Assembly: GCA_030680835.1 (NCBI GenBank) | Contig: JAUXUD010000035.1 | Span: 49,321-113,320 of the forward strand | Source: Bacteroidota bacterium | Lineage (GTDB): Bacteria; Bacteroidota; Bacteroidia; UKL13-3 | Length of the DNA stretch: 64,000 nucleotides | Direction of reading: 5' to 3' | Shown: one piece after another, positions 46,020 through 55,182 of the stretch | How the letters are laid out: the number at the start of each line of letters is the position of its first letter | How positions within the stretch are numbered: position 1 is the stretch's first letter | Notes under the pieces: generated by a model | The model's database searches: none | Seen by the model: only the letters and a program-made list of their open reading frames with translations | Told to the model about the DNA's origin: nothing | Made by a program: the position numbers and the translations under genes

Positions 46020-46225
46020 ATTTGTTACAATTGATTGTTTTGTACTTTTTTCCTTGATGAAAAAAGTACCAAAAAAATCAAGACTTATTTCAGCACCTTG
46101 CACTTGTAAAAAAGAAATGTTTTGCCACGCAGCCCAAGCCGCAAGGCCAACCGTTGCGAAAGATAGGCCTTGCTCGAGGGCCGCTTGCACAAGCCCACCG
46201 CACACATTCCTTTTTAACAATTGCT
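46020..46225 (+). repeat. Structured repeat element, copy R1
   Basis: The hairpin GTACTTTTTTC-CTTGAT-GAAAAAAGTAC (46042-46069) is followed by ATCAAGACTT and then by the inverted pair GCAAGGCC/GGCCTTGC. It is the most diverged of three copies, but both stems stay intact. Confidence 0.85.
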
Positions 46226-46236
46226 GGCGGCACTGA

Positions 46237-46448
46237 AATAGGTCGGTCCTTAATTTCCATTTGTTTTAAAAGGTAAAATTCAGGAAGCATTAAAAGCAAT
46301 TTTCAAACAAAATTTAGCGATCAAGTAATTCAATCATTTAACTTCGGTTTATATAGTTTTGGATAGTTCTACCATAACTCTATGTTTTATACAATGCATT
46401 GATTAAAGAAAAGTTTTCAAATTTAGAATTCTTCAGGACCGACCTATT
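46237..46448. repeat. 14-bp inverted repeats bounding a 212-bp segment
   Basis: AATAGGTCGGTCCT at 46237-46250 and its exact complement at 46435-46448 enclose AT-rich, non-coding DNA between repeat copies R1 and R2. No target-site duplication is visible. It could be a small MITE-like insertion. Confidence 0.5.
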
Positions 46449-46489
46449 ACAATAACGCCTACAAATGTTAAAAGTTAGGCCGGTAAATA

Positions 46490-46733
46490 ATTATTCAATG
46501 AAGGCTAATATAGCAGACCTTGAGCAAGGCCTCTTAGTCGCATCGATTGGCCTTGCGGCTTGGGATGCGGGCCAAGGCCAAACTTTTTTACATTTGCCAG
46601 TTATTGTAATAAGTCTTGATTTTTGGGGTACCTTTTTGATCAAGCAAAAAGGTACAAAATAATCAAATGTCACATATCATAACGTTATATCAAATGCCTC
46701 CCAGAAAGCCATAAAAACAATCTCACTAATGCA
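46490..46733 (-). repeat. Structured repeat element, copy R2
   Basis: The reverse complement of this segment matches R3 (63720-63985) closely over about 240 bases. The hairpin lies at 46628-46655 (GTACCTTTTTG-6-base loop-CAAAAAGGTAC). A 65-codon ORF crosses it on the plus strand. Confidence 0.9.
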
Positions 46734-46877
46734 TTTACAAAATATTGCACATACATTTAAAACTAAAGTTTAATATCATCTTATAATGGATGAATTATTA
46801 GTTAAATTGTCGTGTATGCCCTATCAGGGTCTAATCCATTTGACATCGGCTAATAACCAAACAAAATGGAATGCCAA

Positions 46878-47366
46878 TCAAATTACATCAAACCTATACA
46901 AATGATACTTTTTGATGATTTGCGTTATATGTTTGAGCCAGGTATGTTTTGCCCGGGCGTAATTGTGTTTATGAATTTTTGACAACCAAATTTTATAATT
47001 CATTTTGCCTTTAATACGCTTGTAATATTTTTTTGAAACAATGGTTCTGCAAAAATAATCATACGATAAGGTATCATGGTCGAACTGTTTGTATGCAGAG
47101 CGGTATTTGCCTGTTTTTCTCAGGTTGTTTTTGCCCACCAGTCCAAAGTGATTGTTTAGTAGTTTTGAATTTTTACTGTTGCCATAACCCGATTCCAGAA
47201 ATGCAATACCCAGTATCACACTTGCAGGAATTTCGTACTTATGCATCATTTCAATGGCAACCGGTGCAAACTTTTCAATGTATTGCTTGGGCGTATAATG
47301 CGCGTATGAAAACCGGCAAAATGCAGTAATAAACAGGAACAGAAAAAGCGCCTTTTTCCATTTCAT
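46878..47366 (-). CDS. Glucosaminidase-family peptidoglycan hydrolase
   Basis: The 162-aa protein has a signal peptide (ALFLFLFITAFCRFSYA) and a single glucosaminidase domain. It shows YIEKFAPVAIEMMHKYEIPA, then ILGIAFLESGYGNS with the catalytic glutamate, and NNHFGLVGKNN. It would cleave the glycan strands of peptidoglycan in the periplasm. No LysM or SH3 binding domain is present. Its ATG overlaps the stop of the upstream nucleotidyltransferase gene (TAATG), so translation is coupled. Confidence 0.88.
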   Translation of the reverse strand: MKWKKALFLFLFITAFCRFSYAHYTPKQYIEKFAPVAIEMMHKYEIPASVILGIAFLESGYGNSKNSKLLNNHFGLVGKNNLRKTGKYRSAYKQFDHDTLSYDYFCRTIVSKKYYKRIKGKMNYKIWLSKIHKHNYARAKHTWLKHITQIIKKYHLYRFDVI

Positions 47367-48358
47367 TATCCAAAATTTATCTCCGTACTATCGCCAATAT
47401 TTAAGCTTTGGCTCATGCCTTTTAACAAAGCATCGCTGCCAATTAATGAATGGTGTAAAATGGCAAATTCAATCTGTGCATACGGGCCGATAATCGACTC
47501 TTTGATGGTGGCATAATTGAGTATGGCATTTTCACCTACCGATACATTGGGACCTACAATCGAATTGCTGATTTTGCAACCATCGCCTATATAAACAGGC
47601 GGGATAATAATGGTATTCTCAAACTTATACTTGGAAGTATCATAGTTGAGGCGTTTTAATAAAAGCGAATTGGTTTCAAGCAATATTTCTTTTTTACCAC
47701 AATCAAACCAGTTGTCTACACCAAATGAGCGAAACTTAATGCCTTTCTGCATCATTTTCATCAGGGCATCTGTTAAGGTATATTCGCCATGGGTAGTAAT
47801 TTTATCACTTACATTTTCTTCAAGCGCTTCGAGCAATAATGCGCTCTCTTTTATTTTATAAACACCCACAAGTGCCAGGTTACTTTTTGGGATAGCAGGT
47901 TTTTCAATTACCCGAACAATGAACCCATCTTTATCCAGTTCGGCCACCCCAAACATTCTGGGATCATCTACTTTTTTCAAACCCAGCATCGAAGTCTCCG
48001 ATGCGAGTACCGATTTTAAATCTGCATCTACAATGGTGTCTCCAAACACAATCAGCATTTCGTCTTTGGGATCGATAAAATCCTTTGCCAGCCATATGGC
48101 ATGTCCTACACCTTTGCCAGTAGTTTGTATTACAAATTTTGCATTGATGCCCGGATAATGTTTTAGAATATACTGTTCAATTTTATCTCCCAGGTAACCG
48201 ATGATAAAAATAAATTCATTGATACCGGCAGCAATTAAATTTTCGGTAATATGCGCCAGAATGGGCTTACCTGCAATAGGAATCAAGGCTTTGGGCTGGG
48301 TATGGGTGTGTGGACGTAAACGCGTTCCGATACCGGCTACAGGAATGATTGCTTTCAT
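47366..48358 (-). CDS. Sugar nucleotidyltransferase with left-handed beta-helix tail
   Basis: The 330-aa protein starts KAIIPVAGIGTRLRPHTHTQ followed by PKALIPIAGKP, the nucleotide-binding signature of glucose-1-phosphate thymidylyl-, uridylyl- and mannose-1-phosphate guanylyltransferases. It has FGDTIVDADL near residue 103 and a C-terminal hexapeptide-repeat region (IVGPNVSVGENAILN and following). I chose the ATG at 48358 so that the family N-terminus is first. The product, a dTDP-, UDP- or GDP-sugar, cannot be decided. It is divergent from glyA and overlaps the glucosaminidase gene by 1 base. Confidence 0.88.
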   Translation of the reverse strand: MKAIIPVAGIGTRLRPHTHTQPKALIPIAGKPILAHITENLIAAGINEFIFIIGYLGDKIEQYILKHYPGINAKFVIQTTGKGVGHAIWLAKDFIDPKDEMLIVFGDTIVDADLKSVLASETSMLGLKKVDDPRMFGVAELDKDGFIVRVIEKPAIPKSNLALVGVYKIKESALLLEALEENVSDKITTHGEYTLTDALMKMMQKGIKFRSFGVDNWFDCGKKEILLETNSLLLKRLNYDTSKYKFENTIIIPPVYIGDGCKISNSIVGPNVSVGENAILNYATIKESIIGPYAQIEFAILHHSLIGSDALLKGMSQSLNIGDSTEINFG

Positions 48359-48466
48359 TTTTAACAACAATAATTAAGATTCAATCTAAAAGGGAAGAAA
48401 CAAAAATAAACATTTTTATATGTTACTGGTAAAATACTATTTTGCACAGATTTGAAACGAACGAAT

Positions 48467-49738
48467 ATGACCAGAGATAAAATAATTTTTGACTTGATTG
48501 AACGTGAGTTACATCGTCAGGAGCATGGATTGGAACTGATTGCTTCCGAAAATTTTGTGAGCAAACAGGTAATGGAAGCCATGGGAAGTGTATTAACCAA
48601 CAAATATGCCGAAGGATTACCGGGAAAAAGATACTACGGAGGTTGCGAAATAGTTGATATAATAGAAAACCTGGCTATAGACCGTTTAAAACAAATGTTT
48701 GGAGCCGTATGGGCCAATGTTCAACCTCATAGCGGGGCTCAGGCCAATGCTGCAGTAATGTTGGGTTGTTTGAACCCAGGAGATAAAATACTGGGTTTTG
48801 ATTTATCGCATGGCGGACATTTAACCCATGGTTCACCCGTTAATTTTTCGGGTAAATTATATAAGCCCAGTTTTTATGGAGTTGAACCCGATAGTGGTTT
48901 GATAGATTGGGACAAGGTAGAAGTGATTGCACAGCGTGAATTGCCCAAACTGATTATATGCGGCGCATCGGCATACAGCAGGGATTGGGATTATGCACGG
49001 TTGCGCAAAATTGCAGATGCAGTGGGTGCAATTTTAATGGCAGACATATCGCATCCGGCAGGACTTATTGTTGGAAAATTATTGAATGATCCCATTCCAC
49101 ATTGTCATATTGTGACCTCAACCACACACAAAACCTTACGCGGACCCCGTGGTGGTATTATTATGATGGGTGCAGATTTTGAAAATCCATGGGGAATAAA
49201 AACACCCAAAGGTGAAAACAGAATGATGAGTTCGATATTGGATGGAGCAGTATTTCCCGGCACACAAGGCGGCCCCTTAGAGCATGTTATTGCAGCCAAA
49301 GCCGTTGCATTTGGCGAGGCACTCACGCCCGAATATCAGCAATACACCAAAAATGTACGGGCCAATGCACAAGCCATGGCAAAAGTATTTGTTGATTTGG
49401 GCTATAAAATTATCAGTGGCGGAACCGATAACCACATGATGCTGATCGACCTCAGAAATAAAGGCATCAGCGGCAAGGTTGCAGAAAATGCGTTGATCAA
49501 AGCCGATATCACCACCAATAAAAACATGGTTCCTTTTGATGATAAATCGCCTTTTGTAACCTCAGGCATCCGTATTGGTTCAGCCGCAATAACCAGCAGA
49601 GGTATGATGCCAAACGACATGGCAGGCATTATCAGCTTAATTGATAAGGCACTGATGCATGCTGATAATGATACGGTATTAAGCGAAGTTGCCAAAGAGG
49701 TGAACCGCATGATGCTGGGTTTTCCGTTATACGGGTAG
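48467..49738 (+). CDS. glyA: Serine hydroxymethyltransferase
   Basis: The 423-aa PLP enzyme converts serine and tetrahydrofolate to glycine and methylene-THF. It has [20 protein letters not shown] near the N-terminus, [41 protein letters not shown], and the PLP lysine in [15 protein letters not shown] use the ATG at 48467; a TTG 5 codons upstream is less likely. It is transcribed alone and divergently from the nucleotidyltransferase. Confidence 0.97.
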   Translation: MTRDKIIFDLIERELHRQEHGLELIASENFVSKQVMEAMGSVLTNKYAEGLPGKRYYGGCEIVDIIENLAIDRLKQMFGAVWANVQPHSGAQANAAVMLGCLNPGDKILGFDLSHGGHLTHGSPVNFSGKLYKPSFYGVEPDSGLIDWDKVEVIAQRELPKLIICGASAYSRDWDYARLRKIADAVGAILMADISHPAGLIVGKLLNDPIPHCHIVTSTTHKTLRGPRGGIIMMGADFENPWGIKTPKGENRMMSSILDGAVFPGTQGGPLEHVIAAKAVAFGEALTPEYQQYTKNVRANAQAMAKVFVDLGYKIISGGTDNHMMLIDLRNKGISGKVAENALIKADITTNKNMVPFDDKSPFVTSGIRIGSAAITSRGMMPNDMAGIISLIDKALMHADNDTVLSEVAKEVNRMMLGFPLYG

Positions 49739-49779
49739 TAGTTGTAGCTTAATTTTATTTCGGTCTATTTCTTTTTATT

Positions 49780-51255
49780 TCACAAAGTGTTTTTAAATAC
49801 TTTTCTAAAATGGTACCCATAAATAGCGTAAGTTATGGCCAAACCGAAAAGCCTGGGGTGCCTGAACAAGGACCAGAAAAAGAGTTTCCAATAGTGAAAT
49901 CTTGCCTTATCGGTTATACCAATAAACCAAATGGATTTAAACAGCGGCAATGAATCACTCATTTGCAAACGTAGCTTTTTCATAGGCCTGTATTCTTCCA
50001 GATATCTTTTTACACGGGCATGATAAGGTTTCGGCGAATAAATTCCACTGATAATTTTCCGGTAACCATTAAGTAGTTTGTCCCGGTTCATAACAGGAAT
50101 AAAGTTCATGCTTGAATCGGTATTATCGCCTGAAATACTTTTTAATAATCTTTTTTCCTTTTCGAGCCTTTTGTAAAGTCTTGTACCAATGGGTGCATTT
50201 AACAAACCCACCATGGCAGAGATAATTCCGCTTTTTTGTATGAACTCAATCATTACTTCAAAAATCGAAGCCGGATCATTATCGAAACCAACAATAAATC
50301 CACCCTGAACTTCTATTCCCGCTTTTTGAATTCTTTTAATACTTGCAACCAGATCGCGGTTCTTGTTTTGCAATTTATTGCATTCAGCCAAACTTTCTTC
50401 ATTGGGGGTTTCAATGCCAACAAATACCGAATTAAAACCTGCTTTTGCCATCAGTTGCATGAGTTCTTCATCGTCGGAAAGATTTATGGATGCCTCGGTA
50501 CCAAAAAGAAAAGGATGTTTTTTTGTTGCCGCCCATTCAACCATGGCCGGTAATATTTCTTTTTTTAACTTCTTCTTATTCCCTATAAAATTATCATCAA
50601 CAAATAAAACATTACCTCTCCATCCGTTTGCATAGATACTTTCCAGTTCTGCCATAACCTGCTCTTTGTTTTTGGTTCTAACACCACGTCCGAAAAGATT
50701 GGTGATATCACAGAATTCGCAATTGTATGGACAGCCGCGTGAGTATTGAATGCTCATGGAAGCATATTTTTTCATGTCAATTAATTCCCAGCGCGGAATG
50801 GGGGTATTATTTAGTTCAGGAAATACATCGGTGGTGTAAATATTTTTAGCGCAATCGTTTTTATAATCTTCCAAAAAAAGCGGTAGCGTTATCTCTGCCT
50901 CATTTAGCACAAAATAATCAACCCCTTCAAACTCTTTATAAGCCGAAGTAAAAAGAGGTCCGCCCGCCACAATGGTTTTGCCTAAATTTTTGCATCTGCC
51001 AATTACTTCCGCTGCCGATTCATTTTGTATCGACATGCCGCTGATAAAAATAAGATCTGCATGTTCAAGTTCTTTATCCTTCAATGCCATAACATTCATG
51101 TCAATTAGCTTTAACTCCCAGTTGGACGGAAGCATTGCGGCCACGGTTAATAAACCCAGAGGCGGATGTGTTGCCTTTTTGGCAATAAATTTCATGGCAT
51201 ATTTAAAACTCCAGAAAGTATCTGTAAACAAAGGATAAACTAAAACAGCTTTCAT
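49780..51255 (-). CDS. B12-binding-domain radical SAM enzyme (DUF4070 type)
   Basis: At 491 aa this is a cobalamin-dependent radical SAM enzyme. An N-terminal B12-binding Rossmann domain (KAVLVYPLFTDTFWSFKYAM, VAGGPLFTS) is followed by the radical SAM core with C175, C179 and C182 in RGCPYNCEFCDI. A C-terminal region (LLNGYRKIISGIYSPKPYH) matches DUF4070, found in HpnR-like enzymes. It may methylate or otherwise modify a lipid or peptide; no substrate hint is given by neighbours. The ATG at 51255 fits the family start. Confidence 0.88.
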   Translation of the reverse strand: MKAVLVYPLFTDTFWSFKYAMKFIAKKATHPPLGLLTVAAMLPSNWELKLIDMNVMALKDKELEHADLIFISGMSIQNESAAEVIGRCKNLGKTIVAGGPLFTSAYKEFEGVDYFVLNEAEITLPLFLEDYKNDCAKNIYTTDVFPELNNTPIPRWELIDMKKYASMSIQYSRGCPYNCEFCDITNLFGRGVRTKNKEQVMAELESIYANGWRGNVLFVDDNFIGNKKKLKKEILPAMVEWAATKKHPFLFGTEASINLSDDEELMQLMAKAGFNSVFVGIETPNEESLAECNKLQNKNRDLVASIKRIQKAGIEVQGGFIVGFDNDPASIFEVMIEFIQKSGIISAMVGLLNAPIGTRLYKRLEKEKRLLKSISGDNTDSSMNFIPVMNRDKLLNGYRKIISGIYSPKPYHARVKRYLEEYRPMKKLRLQMSDSLPLFKSIWFIGITDKARFHYWKLFFWSLFRHPRLFGLAITYAIYGYHFRKVFKNTL

Positions 51256-51491
51256 ATAAACATGCATTATGTGCAAATTTTATTTGAAGCGCATTGCAAA
51301 CTGTTATAAATATTCGGAAAATATTTATATAGTTTACAGATTTTAATAAGCGATCTCCGTTCATTGCAAGCCGAAACCCTGGCGTAGGTTTAGTTTTACA
51401 AGATAGCAGGATATTATGCCTGCAATAGCCTTTTATACAAACTCTTCTTTTTGCTTCCCTATACCGGGCGCCTGTCAGGGACTATTTAAAG
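51256..51491. other. Intergenic region upstream of the radical SAM gene
   Basis: AT-rich sequence with no ORF above noise and no clear promoter box. It leads into the 42-base tandem repeats and marks the left part of an accessory-looking stretch. Confidence 0.35.
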
Positions 51492-51743
51492 GGTAACCAA
51501 TCGTACCGATGACATTCACTCTTTCATTATAGAATAACCGATCGTACAGATGGCTTTCGTTGTATACATTATTGGAATAACGATCATACAGATAGCTTTT
51601 GTTGTATACATTATTGGAAAACTGACCGTACAGAAGGCTTTCGTTGTATACATTATTGGAATAACGGTAGTACTAATGATATTCTCTGCACATATGACAG
51701 GAAAACCGATTGTACAGATGACTTTAACAGTTTACATTCCCGT
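51492..51743 (+). repeat. Six degenerate 42-bp tandem repeats
   Basis: Units start near 51492, 51533, 51576, 51618, 51660 and 51702 and share CGTACAGATGGCTTTCGT and TGTATACATTATTGG blocks. Four to five copies are in frame and would read as 14-residue repeats like AFVVYIIGITIVQ, giving a 75-codon ORF at 51550-51777. I treat it as a repeat, not a gene. Confidence 0.75.
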
Positions 51744-51833
51744 TTTAAACTTTATTATCAAAAAAAAACACGCATGAAGGGTGTTACTTTTTGAATTTAA
51801 GCTGGTATGCTGAATTTTAGCTTGTTTAAAAGT

Positions 51834-51989
51834 TTATTTCATTAGAACTGGCTTTGTAAATATATCCAAAATGGTTTTTAACGTCTGTAACCACATCATT
51901 ACATTATTCGGATCAAGATAAAAAAGGTTATCTCGTTGGGTGCGTTTGTCGGTTAAGGTAATATCGCCTACCACTTCCTTATTATATGT
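51834..51989 (-). pseudogene. Remnant of a gene C-terminus (possibly a bacterial sugar transferase)
   Basis: A 52-codon open stretch with no start codon at its 5' end reads like real protein: VVGDITLTDKRTQRDNLFYL, then WLQTLKTILDIFTKP, ending at TAA. The D-YY/FY-N-LKTIL pattern loosely resembles the C-terminal end of bacterial sugar transferases. The codons immediately upstream contain stops in all likely continuations. I read it as a truncated, decayed gene; the family is a guess. Confidence 0.4.
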
Positions 51990-52077
51990 TTATCAGCGAG
52001 AACCGGTTAAGTATTTTCTAAGATACAGTTTTCTCAATTGGCATCAATAATTTTAATATTATTCATACTATTGTATT

Positions 52078-52983
52078 ATGACTGCTTTTTTAATCATTAT
52101 TTTAATTGCATTTTCTATTTGGCTGCTAACTAAAAACAGAGATAAATCAAGCTATATCGATTCAGCACCAATTATTCGTGATTTTGAGACACCTTTAATT
52201 AAACAAAAAAACTACAAGTTGGTTAAGTACGATCTTTCATTAATTGAAATTGAATATTCAGGTAAACTAGAATTCATAGAATGTGTAAATTTGCAAAAAG
52301 CGCATTTCAGTAAGTCAACTAACGAAGACTGGACAGATATTATAGGACCAGTAATGATTAGCAATAGAATATTATCTTTCTATGACATCACAATAAATCA
52401 AGATGTATATCAAATGTATATCACGCTTGTGAATAAGTTTGTAGGCAAGATGGGACGAAGGTCTGATATCCTTTCATCTTCTTTACAATCAAAATATACT
52501 TGTGATTTTTCAGTTTTGATGAAAGAACTTATAAAAAATCTGACGTGGCTTGAAAAGATTTATCTTTTTGATGTAATCAATACATTTAAGTATAAAAAAA
52601 TAAGACAGGCAATTGACAAGGAATTATCATGGTATCACACAAGATTAATGGGAATAAATGAAACCGATACTAACAAAATATTATTCAAACATAATTTTCT
52701 TATTGCGTCTGACTCATTAGAAGATGCAATTGATTTTATTACAAAAAAAGAACTAAAAGAAATATTTAAACTTTCTTTAATCGAACCTAAAAAATCATGG
52801 AATAAAAATCAGTTTTATAATGCTATAATTCAAAATGAAATAACTTTAGAAATGTTCACAAAAAAATTTAAGGAACTTAAACTTTGCTTTATAAATCCAT
52901 CCTTTAATTCCGACATTGAAAAATTAGTGAATTATTACCAGGAAAGGATTACTCTTTCTCAATATTTGTGGTTGAAATTATAA
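52078..52983 (+). CDS. Orphan hypothetical protein with N-terminal membrane anchor
   Basis: The 301-aa product has one N-terminal membrane helix (AFLIIILIAFSIWLL) followed by a lysine-rich, mostly helical soluble part. I recognise no domain; the regular amphipathic helices (ELKEIFKLSL, EKLVNYYQERITL) suggest an alpha-helical fold. The DNA is visibly richer in A and T than in neighbouring genes and uses many AAA, ATT and TTA codons, and it sits alone among repeats and a gene remnant. Recent acquisition is a fair inference. No partner gene is present to suggest a function. Confidence 0.65.
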   Translation: MTAFLIIILIAFSIWLLTKNRDKSSYIDSAPIIRDFETPLIKQKNYKLVKYDLSLIEIEYSGKLEFIECVNLQKAHFSKSTNEDWTDIIGPVMISNRILSFYDITINQDVYQMYITLVNKFVGKMGRRSDILSSSLQSKYTCDFSVLMKELIKNLTWLEKIYLFDVINTFKYKKIRQAIDKELSWYHTRLMGINETDTNKILFKHNFLIASDSLEDAIDFITKKELKEIFKLSLIEPKKSWNKNQFYNAIIQNEITLEMFTKKFKELKLCFINPSFNSDIEKLVNYYQERITLSQYLWLKL

Positions 52984-53207
52984 CTGATTTTTATCGGTTG
53001 AACATTTGATAATGCATAATACTTGAAGATAATGCTTGTGCGATTAATCCTGATGATTAATTGAATTTGAATAGAAATTTCCATTTAAAGAAAAGCTGAA
53101 AACAGACACTCAATTTGATTAATAATGATTGAACTAAGTTGCCTGTTTCATTCCCAATAAGTAATACACATTCTTATTCTAAATTTATTTTCTACAATTT
53201 AATAGCC

Positions 53208-53215
53208 TATTTTTG
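53208..53215 (+). promoter_or_regulatory. Bacteroidota -7 box of mutL
   Basis: TATTTTTG matches TAnnTTTG 23 bases before the mutL ATG. No TTG at -33 is obvious. Confidence 0.4.
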
Positions 53216-53238
53216 CCTTTATAATCCTTTGTTTTCAA

Positions 53239-55053
53239 ATGCCCGATATCATAAAACTTTTGCCCGAACATGTTGCCAGTCAGATTGCGGCCGGTGAGGT
53301 GATCCAACGCCCTGCTTCCATGGTAAAAGAATTGATTGACAATGCGGTTGATGCGGGTAGTACAGAAATAAAAATTTATATTAAAGATGCAGGCAAAGCC
53401 CTGGTGCAGGTGGTAGATAATGGCTCCGGAATGAGTGCCAGTGATGCACGCCTTTGTTGGGAACGCCATGCCACTTCTAAAATTGCATTAACCGAGGATA
53501 TTTACAAAATAAATACCATGGGTTTCAGAGGCGAAGCACTTGCCAGTATTGCGTCGGTGGCTCGTGTGGAACTAAAAACCAAAAGAGCAGAGGATGAACT
53601 GGGCGTTTATATTTTAATTGAAGGCTCGGAAGTAAAAACCCAGGAAAGTGTTGCCAGTCCGGTTGGAACCAGTATTTCAGTTAAAAACCTGTTTTATAAT
53701 ATTCCCGCCCGAAGGAATTTTTTGAAATCGAATCCGGTGGAATGGAAACATATTGTGGAAGAGTTTACTCGGGGCGCATTGTCGAACCCCGAAATTGCTT
53801 TTCAACTCTGGCATAATGATGAGCTGCAGTTTGATTTTAAAAGCGGGAGTTTTTTGAACCGGGTGCTGGCAGTTTTTGATGATCGAGCGGCTTCAGATTT
53901 TCTTGAGGTAAATGAACAAACAAGCATAATAGATGTAACCGGATTTATTGGCAAACCCGAAGTGGCAAAAAAGATGCGGGGAGAGCAATATTTTTTTGTG
54001 AACCGGCGCTTTTTCCGGGACCCTTATTTAAACCATGCGGTTCAAAACGCTTTTGAAGGCATGCTGAGCAAGGAGCAATTTCCGTTTTATGTGCTCAATA
54101 TCGAAATCAATCCTTCACAAATTGATATCAATATTCATCCTACCAAAACAGAGGTGAAATTTGAAGATGAAAAAAATGTGTACCAGATTATAAGAGCAGT
54201 TGTGCGCAAAGCATTGGGCGAATATGTGCAAACGCCTGCTGATCCCAATTTTGATGACAACCGGTTCATGAATTTACAGTTTACCGATTTGCAAAAACAT
54301 GCGAGCTTTACCGAAAACGGTAAGGAAGGAACGGTTGGTAATTCGGGGAGTGAGTTGGGTAATTTTAAAGAATTGTATCAGCAACAACGCAAACAATCAA
54401 CGCAAAACTGGGAATCGCTTTTTAATCCGGTAATTGGAAATAAACCAGAAGCACCAGCTGAAAAGCAAGCCTTGCTAAATAATGATCTGGTTCCCGAAAA
54501 CCGTACCTTCTTTCAGTTAAACAACCAGTTTGTGGTTACCCCCATAAAAAGCGGGTTGATGCTGATAAACCAGCAAGCCGCCCACGAACGGATCTTATAC
54601 GAACGTTACCTGCAAGCCCTGGTTCAAACTCCTATTGCCAGTCAGCAATTGCTTTTTCCCAAAGCGGTTAATTTACCTCCGGGCGATGAAGCTATTTTGC
54701 TGGAAATTCTCCCCGAGATGGGTGCACTGGGTTTTACCATCAATTCATTTGGCAAAAACGCATATGTAATTAATGGTTTGCCGGCCGAACTGCATTTGGA
54801 AAACGAACAAAATTTGGTCGCCGCCATTATTGAAACTTATAAAGCCACCAAATTAACCGAATCGAATAAAAACAAGGTGGTTGCCAAAACCCTGGCCAAA
54901 AAAGCGGCAATAAAAAGCGGTACCCGCCTGCGTTACGAAGAAATGAACAGCCTGGTGGATGAATTGTTTGCCTGTTCGGAGCCACAGTTTGCTCCCGATG
55001 GAAAGGCGTGTATCAAAACGCTGTCACTCACGGAAATAGCAAGGATGTTCTAG
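53239..55053 (+). CDS. mutL: DNA mismatch repair protein MutL
   Basis: MutL (604 aa) links mismatch recognition by MutS to strand removal. The GHKL ATPase domain is complete: QIAAGEVIQRPASMVKEL with catalytic E31 and N35, DNGSGMS, RHATSKI and GFRGEALASI. In the C-terminal dimerisation domain the place of the endonuclease motif DQHAxxExxxxE reads NQQAAHERILYE, and the later zinc-binding C-P-H motif reads FAPDGKA. The nicking activity of other MutLs is therefore probably absent, as in E. coli MutL. It ends at a long palindrome. Confidence 0.95.
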   Translation: MPDIIKLLPEHVASQIAAGEVIQRPASMVKELIDNAVDAGSTEIKIYIKDAGKALVQVVDNGSGMSASDARLCWERHATSKIALTEDIYKINTMGFRGEALASIASVARVELKTKRAEDELGVYILIEGSEVKTQESVASPVGTSISVKNLFYNIPARRNFLKSNPVEWKHIVEEFTRGALSNPEIAFQLWHNDELQFDFKSGSFLNRVLAVFDDRAASDFLEVNEQTSIIDVTGFIGKPEVAKKMRGEQYFFVNRRFFRDPYLNHAVQNAFEGMLSKEQFPFYVLNIEINPSQIDINIHPTKTEVKFEDEKNVYQIIRAVVRKALGEYVQTPADPNFDDNRFMNLQFTDLQKHASFTENGKEGTVGNSGSELGNFKELYQQQRKQSTQNWESLFNPVIGNKPEAPAEKQALLNNDLVPENRTFFQLNNQFVVTPIKSGLMLINQQAAHERILYERYLQALVQTPIASQQLLFPKAVNLPPGDEAILLEILPEMGALGFTINSFGKNAYVINGLPAELHLENEQNLVAAIIETYKATKLTESNKNKVVAKTLAKKAAIKSGTRLRYEEMNSLVDELFACSEPQFAPDGKACIKTLSLTEIARMF

Positions 55054-55061
55054 AAAAACTG

Positions 55062-55089
55062 GTAGAGACGCGATTAATCGCGTCTTTAC
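55062..55089 (+). terminator. 28-bp palindrome after mutL
   Basis: GTAGAGACGCGATT and AATCGCGTCTTTAC pair over 14 bp with one G-T pair and no spacer, 8 bases after the mutL stop. It can end transcription. Similar GTAGAGACGCG palindromes are, to my memory, common as dispersed repeats in some bacterial genomes. Confidence 0.55.
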
Positions 55090-55182
55090 AAGCGGTTCCA
55101 CCAATACCCGTAGCCCCATGCGATATTAAATCTGTATTTCGTATTGAAATTATTGTTTAATTTGCCGCATTATTTACTATAG

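Noticed and set aside
46042..46069. Simple intrinsic terminator for the CxxCH gene
   Set aside because: It is almost 180 bases after the stop and belongs to the R1 repeat, which occurs elsewhere unrelated to that gene, although it could still act as a terminator.
51492..51743. CRISPR array
   Set aside because: Repeats are contiguous 41-43-base units with no unique spacers of constant size, and no cas gene is present.
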